From Oscillospiraceae bacterium (GTDB taxonomy: Bacteria > Bacillota > Clostridia > Oscillospirales > Oscillospiraceae), in NCBI GenBank assembly GCA_017415425.1, contig JAFQGT010000012.1, positions 1 through 35,649 of the forward strand: a stretch of 35,649 nucleotides of DNA, read 5' to 3'. Under the pieces are notes generated by a model that was not told the origin of the DNA, did no database searches, and was given only the letters and a program-made list of their open reading frames with translations. Shown in pieces: positions 31,502-35,649 of the stretch. A program made the translations under genes and the position numbers. The stretch's first letter is position 1, and every line of letters starts with the position of its first letter.

Positions 31502-33241
31502 TTACAGCTTCTTGCAAGTGATCCCGTCGGTAGTCAGGCAGTTTTCACCAAAAATGATCTTGGCAAAGCCACCCTTGCGGCCGAAGGTCTTCTTCCCGAT
31601 GGGATAGAGCTGACTGGTAAATTCGTCGTCGCCAAGAAACTTTGCGTACAGCTTTCCGTCTTGCATAAAGACCTCGTCTACGCAGATCTCGGCATCATCG
31701 GGATGCTCGTATTTGCCGCACAGGGCTTTTAAGCTCCGTTTGCTCGGCTTCTCTGCCAGGTCTTCCTCCGCGGTTTGGAACAGCTCGATGGCGATATAGG
31801 ATTGTTTCCAGTCAAGTTCGTCAGTGGACCGGTTGAACATCACGGCCACGCACAGATCCTCCCGCAGGGAGAATAGCCAGGTCGTCAGGAAGCCCTCGTT
31901 CCATCCGTCATGATAGCCGATATCACCCCGGAAGCTTTGAATGCCCAGGCCGTAGCTATCCATGAACGGCGTCAGCATGCGCCTTGCGGTTTTCTTCCTG
32001 AGAAGGCCGCCCTCGCGGTAGCTCTTGGAAAGGGCGCGACCGATCTTGACTAGCTCCTTCGGCGTGGTCCAAAGGCCCGCAGCCGCATGCTCCGGATAGT
32101 AGTGATAACCGTGCGCGGAATCTTCCTTTTCGGCAAGTCTGCCTCCGAACGCTGCGTTGGAAACCGACTCTTCGTCCAGCGGCTGGAAAAAGCCGGTGCG
32201 CTTCAGTCCCAGAGGCTCGGCGACCTCCTTCTGGAATGCTTCCCGCAGCGTCGTTCCGATGATTCGCGTGAAGGCGAGCTCGGCTAGCGTGTAGCCGCCG
32301 CCGGAGTACATATGCTGTTTTCCGTAAGGACGAATCCTTCTGAGTTTCGGTGTGTTGCCCTTGCCGTTCAGCACGTCTTCAAGTGAAAGCGGCTCGTGCT
32401 TTGCGGGATAGCCGGGGAAGCCGTGGAGGTTGTAGCCCGCCGTGTGGGAAAGTAATGCGGGGAAGTTCACCGGGCCCTTCTTGATAAATTCCGGCACCAC
32501 GCCCGAGATATCCGCGTCAAGATCGATCAGCCCCTTGTCCACGTACCGCAGGAGAGTCAGCGCGAACATGGGTTTCGATACAGAGCCCGCCTGAAACAGC
32601 ATATCCGGGTTCACCGGGAAATCCTCGCCGTAGCGTCCGCTGCCGGCGCAGTAGGTCTCGAGCTCATCTCCACTTGCGATCGCAATGCTCACACCGTAGC
32701 CGTTTTTCTCTCTGATCCGCAGACGCTCCTTCACGTTGACGCCGTACCAAAGAAATTTGTTCTGTTCTTTTTTTGTTTTCTTCTCCAGCCACAGTCTCAG
32801 AACGGCCTCATCGCAGTCGATGCACCCGGTTTCCCTGAAGCCGGCCTTACGGTACACGTGCAGGCCGCGCTCGTTCTCAGGCTCAGTGGACAGGAAGAGC
32901 CGGTCGGCGCCGTTTTCTTTGAAGTATTTGATGATCTCCTGAAGGGCGGCCTGACCGTAGCCCTTGTCCTGTTCGTTTTTGTCGATCATGAACCGCCAGA
33001 GCCAGTAGCGGTCGTCTTCGTCCTCATCTTCAGGATTGAATGCGAACATGCAGAAGCCCACCAGCTTCTCATCTGCATAGATGGCAAAGGGCCGGGCCGC
33101 GCCGGGCTGCTCCGCGTTGGCCTCGTCCGCCTGCCGCAGTGAAACTTCATTTGTTGCGACGAAGGGCTGATCCTCTCGTACGGAAAGGGCCATAACAGCA
33201 TCTCTGTTATTATCATTTATAGGTTCCAGTTTAATTATCAT
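31502..33241 (-). CDS. GNAT acetyltransferase fused to a serine beta-lactamase-fold hydrolase
   Basis: This 579-residue two-domain protein is a single frame without a break. Residues about 1-155 form a GNAT N-acetyltransferase, with acetyl-CoA loop QDKGYGQA (91-98) and C-terminal YRKAGFRETG; it resembles diamine/spermidine acetyltransferases. Residues about 160-500 are a class C beta-lactamase/DD-peptidase fold: SxxK is S220-VS-K223, the Y-x-N position reads Y312-S-G314, and the third motif is H444-D-G446. About 80 more residues form a small beta domain. There is no signal peptide, so it is probably cytoplasmic. The GC content looks higher than in its neighbours, suggesting transfer. ATG 33241 follows AAGGAG at a longish spacing; a 26-codon upstream extension is rejected. 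Function is unknown. Confidence 0.85.
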   Translation of the reverse strand: MIIKLEPINDNNRDAVMALSVREDQPFVATNEVSLRQADEANAEQPGAARPFAIYADEKLVGFCMFAFNPEDEDEDDRYWLWRFMIDKNEQDKGYGQAALQEIIKYFKENGADRLFLSTEPENERGLHVYRKAGFRETGCIDCDEAVLRLWLEKKTKKEQNKFLWYGVNVKERLRIREKNGYGVSIAIASGDELETYCAGSGRYGEDFPVNPDMLFQAGSVSKPMFALTLLRYVDKGLIDLDADISGVVPEFIKKGPVNFPALLSHTAGYNLHGFPGYPAKHEPLSLEDVLNGKGNTPKLRRIRPYGKQHMYSGGGYTLAELAFTRIIGTTLREAFQKEVAEPLGLKRTGFFQPLDEESVSNAAFGGRLAEKEDSAHGYHYYPEHAAAGLWTTPKELVKIGRALSKSYREGGLLRKKTARRMLTPFMDSYGLGIQSFRGDIGYHDGWNEGFLTTWLFSLREDLCVAVMFNRSTDELDWKQSYIAIELFQTAEEDLAEKPSKRSLKALCGKYEHPDDAEICVDEVFMQDGKLYAKFLGDDEFTSQLYPIGKKTFGRKGGFAKIIFGENCLTTDGITCKKL

Positions 33242-33568
33242 AATTGGTTTTTCTCCTTGAACATAAGATTTGGTATGTAATCGTTCCTGTGTGGCGTCGG
33301 CACCTGAAAAAAGGGGCAAAAATACCGCAGCAAAGCAGCTTCCGTCGTGGCTGCGTCCTGCGGTTTCACTATCCGAAAGTTACTCAAAAACGGTACACCA
33401 AATCAGAGGGGTATACCCCTCTGATTTGGTGTGCACCTCTATTCAGTTATCAGGCGATAGTAATAATCATTGGTGTACGCACCTTTCATTGAGTTCTTCT
33501 GTATTATAAATGCAAATGCAGCAAAAATCAATCAGAAATAATATTAATTGCCGTTGTCGAAGAAATAG
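33242..33568. other. Noncoding stretch with strong palindrome
   Basis: About 330 bp without a supported gene. The main content is the 38-nt palindrome at 33395-33432 and two nearby short inverted motifs ggtgtgcacc (33428-33437) and ggtgtacgcacc (33472-33483). Small open frames here lack ribosome binding sites. Confidence 0.5.
33395..33432. repeat. Perfect 38-nt palindromic hairpin
   Basis: Arms 33395-33411 and 33416-33432 are 17-bp exact complements (core aaatcagagggg) around loop tata. The stem can extend by three pairs past a 2-nt bulge. On the minus strand a T-run follows 4 nt later, so it may terminate transcription entering from the right; it may also be a stray inverted-repeat element. 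Confidence 0.7.
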
Positions 33569-33608
33569 AAAAAGGATTGCTACTTTTGTTAAGATAGCAA
33601 TCCTTTTT
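33569..33608 (-). terminator. Terminator of the former initiator tRNA gene
   Basis: A 14-bp stem (left arm 33569-33582, right arm 33595-33608, core ggattgcta/tagcaatcc) with T-runs lies directly after the CCA end of the tRNA fragment on the minus strand. Confidence 0.85.
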
Positions 33609-33654
33609 TGGTTGCGGAGGCAGGACTCGAACCTACGACCTCCGGGTTATGAGC
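33609..33654 (-). pseudogene. 3' fragment of initiator tRNA-fMet(CAT), integration-site remnant
   Basis: Read on the minus strand, the 46 nt give anticodon loop CTCATAA, three G-C-type 3' stem bases CCC, variable region, T-arm GTAGG-TTCGAGT-CCTGC, acceptor strand CTCCGCA, discriminator A and encoded CCA. A72 and the CCC of the anticodon stem are initiator features. Upstream of the anticodon the expected GGG stem, D-arm and 5' acceptor strand are absent: the sequence departs from a tRNA one base before the CTCAT. The native terminator follows directly. This is the pattern left when an element integrates at the anticodon loop and displaces the 3' half. The intact tRNA should lie further right, beyond the element. 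Confidence 0.8.
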
Positions 33655-34110
33655 TGCGGTTTACATAACTTTTCCCGCAAATAATCGCCAGTTTGGAGTC
33701 TTTCCGGGGAGTTTGCCACCTCCGGCAATCCACTGAAATCTGCCCCGTCCACTGCGTGATGATCCCGTATGGGTCAAAACATGGGTCAAAAATGTGGCCT
33801 TGCTATGGGTCAGCCAAACAGGCAGCTTTCACCGCCGAATTTGGACTTACGACACATTCAAGACCACTTTGAGTTCAATTTTCCGAGGGTTGCGTTGACC
33901 CGGTTTTCGAGAGGTTTTTAACCCCCTGTTTTCGAGCCATCCACCAGTGCCGGGAGATTTTCTTCCTCTGCCGGTAATCTCCTCCCCCGGTTCCAACATG
34001 GGTCAAAAACATGGGTCAGGCTGTTTTCCCTCACCCGGAGCAGAAACCATATCCCCCAAGGTGTCGTGATTGTACCATAGCTTTCAGAAATTGCAAGTCT
34101 TTTCTTCCCA
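33655..34110. other. Noncoding element-end region
   Basis: About 450 bp between the tRNA fragment and the manganese catalase gene. It holds the direct repeats described separately and an imperfect inverted repeat around 33950-33990 (gggagatt / aatctccc). No open frame resembles a protein family. Confidence 0.5.
33769..34019. repeat. Five direct repeats of ATGGGTCA (arm-site-like)
   Basis: Same-strand copies lie at 33769-33779, 33781-33791, 33805-33813, 33998-34008 and 34011-34019. Three read atgggtcaaaa and two atgggtcag. They are clustered as a triplet and a pair about 190 bp apart, beside a tRNA attachment remnant, which resembles the arm-type binding sites of tyrosine integrases. Confidence 0.55.
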
Positions 34111-34157
34111 AAAGAAACTGCCGCCGGACGGCATCAACCGATACCATCCGGCGGCAG
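34111..34157 (-). terminator. Terminator of the manganese catalase gene
   Basis: An 11-bp GC-rich stem (ctgccgccgga 34118-34128 / tccggcggcag 34147-34157) with an 18-nt loop is followed on the minus strand by TTTCTTTT. It lies 36 nt past the stop codon. Confidence 0.75.
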
Positions 34158-34192
34158 CTAACAATACGAAGTAATCAAATAAAGGGGGTTAA

Positions 34193-34858
34193 TCAGTTAG
34201 AAAACTTCGGCGGATTCACAGGATTCCCTGCAAAGGTATTGGGACCAGGATCAGACAGAGAGAAGTACATCTTCGCCGCCTTGGTGGTGCCAAAATCCTG
34301 ATTGGAGCCGGAATTCTGCACCTGATTGAACGCATCCCGGAACATCTGATTATGGGCTTCTTCCCGGTTCAGCAGGAAGTCAATGGTTTCCCGCACCTTC
34401 TTATCGTTAATCTGGCGGTAGAGATACTCATAGACGACCTTTGCCCGCTGTTCCGATGCAATATTGCTCAGCAGGTCTGCGCACAAATCTCCGGTCACCG
34501 TCACATAGTCCCCCGTCCAGGAATAGCCGGATGCATTGATCAGGCCGGGATTCAATCCAAGGATCACATGGCTTTGGATCTCGCCGCTAGGAACCTGTGC
34601 TGCATCCACATCATGGCCATTCAGCAGGTTAATCGTTTGGGCGACCATTTCCATGTGTCCCAGCTCCTCTGCCGCAATGTCGAGAAACAGATCCTTGATC
34701 TTGGGGTCCTTAATGCGGAAACTCTGGGACATATACTGCATAGCGGCTTTCAGTTCACCGTTGCCGCCACCCAGCTGCTCCTGCAAAAGGGCCGCATACT
34801 GAGGATTGGGCCGCTCAATACCCACCGGATGAAATAACTGTTTTTCGTGCTTGAACAA
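34193..34858 (-). CDS. Manganese catalase family protein (spore-coat CotJC type)
   Basis: This 221-residue ferritin-like four-helix protein matches Mn-catalases/CotJC. Its opening FKHEKQLFHPVGIERPNPQYA and the block QLGGGNGELKAAMQYMSQSF are typical. The dinuclear metal ligands are present: E35, E65 and H68 in AAEELGHMEM, E136 in SEQRAK and H169 in EEAH. It would break down H2O2, usually in the spore coat. The start is read as TTG at 34858, because GGGAG lies 8 nt upstream; GTG codons at 34867/34864 abut the ribosome binding site too closely. A single-gene unit. It lies to the right of the tRNA remnant, so it is either cargo of an island or chromosomal sequence beyond a decayed one. Confidence 0.9.
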   Translation of the reverse strand: MFKHEKQLFHPVGIERPNPQYAALLQEQLGGGNGELKAAMQYMSQSFRIKDPKIKDLFLDIAAEELGHMEMVAQTINLLNGHDVDAAQVPSGEIQSHVILGLNPGLINASGYSWTGDYVTVTGDLCADLLSNIASEQRAKVVYEYLYRQINDKKVRETIDFLLNREEAHNQMFRDAFNQVQNSGSNQDFGTTKAAKMYFSLSDPGPNTFAGNPVNPPKFSN

Positions 34859-34951
34859 GCACACCACTCCCTTCGCTGTGATATACTTATTCTTCCAATT
34901 CCTGCCTGAAAATATACCAAGCTGATATTTAATGAGAAGATTGTATATCTA

Positions 34952-35031
34952 TCGCCTAATGTGTTTATTATTCCCCTATATGTACATCATGAATAGGCGA
35001 TTTGTTCGCCTACAGTCTTGACATTCGCCTA
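34952..35031. promoter_or_regulatory. Operator cluster: four copies of TCGCCTA / TAGGCGA
   Basis: The 7-mer lies at 34952-34958 (+), 34994-35000 (-), 35006-35012 (+) and 35025-35031 (+). The middle pair forms an inverted repeat with a 5-nt centre just upstream of the -35, and the last copy lies between -35 and -10. A 9-bp inverted repeat aataggcga/tcgcctatt spans 34992-35033. The layout fits repressor binding over the Fic promoter; the outermost copy could also affect the divergent catalase gene. Confidence 0.65.
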
Positions 35032-35046
35032 TTTTGATAATACAAT
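35018..35046 (+). promoter_or_regulatory. Consensus sigma-A promoter of the fic gene
   Basis: TTGACA (35018-35023), a 17-nt spacer and TACAAT (35041-35046) lie 28 nt before the start codon. Confidence 0.8.
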
Positions 35047-35073
35047 TAGGCTTAAGCAAAGGAGGTTAGGCAA

Positions 35074-35649
35074 ATGAGAACTTTCGATTACTCCCAGCTC
35101 CAGTCCCGGCAGTGGGATTCCGAGATTCTTGGTCTCGTTGCACAAATCCATGAATTCAAGGGGCGGCAGGAACTGTATCTGAAGCAGAAGCCTGCTGTTC
35201 TGGACAAGCTGATCGATATCGCAAAGGTACAAAGTACCGAAGCATCCAATAAGATCGAGGGTATCGTCACCACCAACACAAGAGTCCAGCAGCTCTGCAT
35301 GGAAAAGACCACACCCAGGAACCGTGACGAGGAAGAAATCATGGGTTATCGTGATGTGTTAAATACCATTCACGAAAGCTATGAATACATCCCCATCCGC
35401 GCCTCTTACATTCTCCAGCTGCACCGTGATCTGTACAAATACTCTGAGCGTGGTATTGGTGGACGATTTAAAAGTACCCAAAACTATGTTGCCGCAACCC
35501 ACCCTGACGGCCGGGAAGAAATACTCTTCACTCCATTGGCTCCCTACGAAACACCAGATGCTGTTGATACGATTTGTGACAGCTTTAATCGAACCATTGA
35601 TGATTGTACCATTGATCCGCTGGTGCTGATTCCGATTTTTATCAACGAC
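35074..35649 (+). CDS. Fic-family protein, N-terminal part (runs off window)
   Basis: The first 192 residues, open to the window end, are seen. Fic proteins transfer AMP or other nucleotide parts to target hydroxyls. The N-terminal helical region (DYSQLQSRQWDSEILGLVAQIHEFKGRQELYL) matches the Fic_N type. The inhibitory helix motif S-x3-E-G is present as SNKIEG (58-63), placing it in class II Fic proteins, which block their own active site. The start of the Fic core (LQLHRDLYKYSERGIGGRFK, about 115-133) is followed by the flap region NYVAATHPDGREEILFTPLAP. The catalytic HPFxDGNGR lies beyond the window. GGAGG precedes the ATG by 9 nt. Many relatives carry a C-terminal helix-turn-helix and could bind the operator cluster upstream (inference). 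Confidence 0.88.
   Translation, partial: MRTFDYSQLQSRQWDSEILGLVAQIHEFKGRQELYLKQKPAVLDKLIDIAKVQSTEASNKIEGIVTTNTRVQQLCMEKTTPRNRDEEEIMGYRDVLNTIHESYEYIPIRASYILQLHRDLYKYSERGIGGRFKSTQNYVAATHPDGREEILFTPLAPYETPDAVDTICDSFNRTIDDCTIDPLVLIPIFIND

Noticed and set aside
33609-33690. Complete tRNA gene
   Set aside because: Only the part from the anticodon loop to CCA is present; the D-arm and 5' acceptor strand are missing.
34011-34301. 96-codon plus-strand frame starting in the ATGGGTCA repeats
   Set aside because: The start lies within a repeat, there is no ribosome binding site, and it overlaps the catalase gene antisense.

Overview
The window looks like a chromosomal segment of a strictly anaerobic, spore-forming, gut-type Clostridia, most likely near Oscillospirales. 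That placement is inferred from moderate GC content, AGGAGG ribosome binding sites, a spore-coat-type manganese catalase, formate-tetrahydrofolate ligase, GH2/GPH sugar cassettes and a sialate-type operon. No rRNA or other species-level marker is present, so it stays tentative.

Layout. (1) 1-3.4 kb: recombination end of one or two integrative elements: a tyrosine integrase, a noncoding end region, a small Xis-like protein and a second tyrosine integrase, stopping about 110 bp before ychF. (2) 3.4-6.2 kb: housekeeping genes: ychF, a Lit/DUF1461-type membrane protein and a HAD-IIA phosphatase. (3) 6.2-15.4 kb: a carbohydrate region: AllA-like protein, an uncharacterised glycoside hydrolase with a GH20-type N-terminal domain, a Gfo/Idh/MocA oxidoreductase, a GH2 enzyme, a GPH-type sugar symporter and a divergent AraC-type regulator. 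Several of these genes have their own promoter and terminator, so this is a group of small transcription units rather than one operon. (4) 15.4-19.5 kb: a long-form fhs, a trigger factor lacking the ribosome-binding domain, a divergent LysR regulator and a miniature ferredoxin:thioredoxin-reductase-like protein. (5) 19.8-25.1 kb: a translationally coupled acyltransferase / VTT-family / YfcC-type transporter operon, then a convergent AbrB-like regulator / ABC ATPase / ABC permease operon with a 15-bp inverted-repeat operator. (6) 25.1-30.0 kb: a four-gene operon AGE epimerase - N-acetylneuraminate lyase - cytoplasmic Asp-box protein - FAD oxidoreductase, behind a consensus promoter. This is the best candidate for an incompletely described catabolic pathway (sialic acid or a modified sialic acid). 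(7) 30.3-33.2 kb: a DUF11-repeat protein and a GNAT/beta-lactamase-fold fusion, with paired hairpin terminators between them. (8) 33.4-35.6 kb: a 46-nt 3' fragment of initiator tRNA with its terminator (the mark of an element integrated in the anticodon loop), direct repeats resembling integrase arm sites, a manganese catalase gene and the start of a Fic gene whose promoter carries a cluster of 7-bp operator half-sites.

Most genes are ordinary accessory or metabolic genes. The points most worth a second look are the sialate-type operon with its FAD enzyme, the uncharacterised GH/AllA-like pair, the disrupted initiator-tRNA attachment site, the Fic promoter operator cluster, the ribosome-untethered trigger factor and the GNAT/beta-lactamase fusion. 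All function calls rest on motif recognition by eye. No database search or alignment was run.
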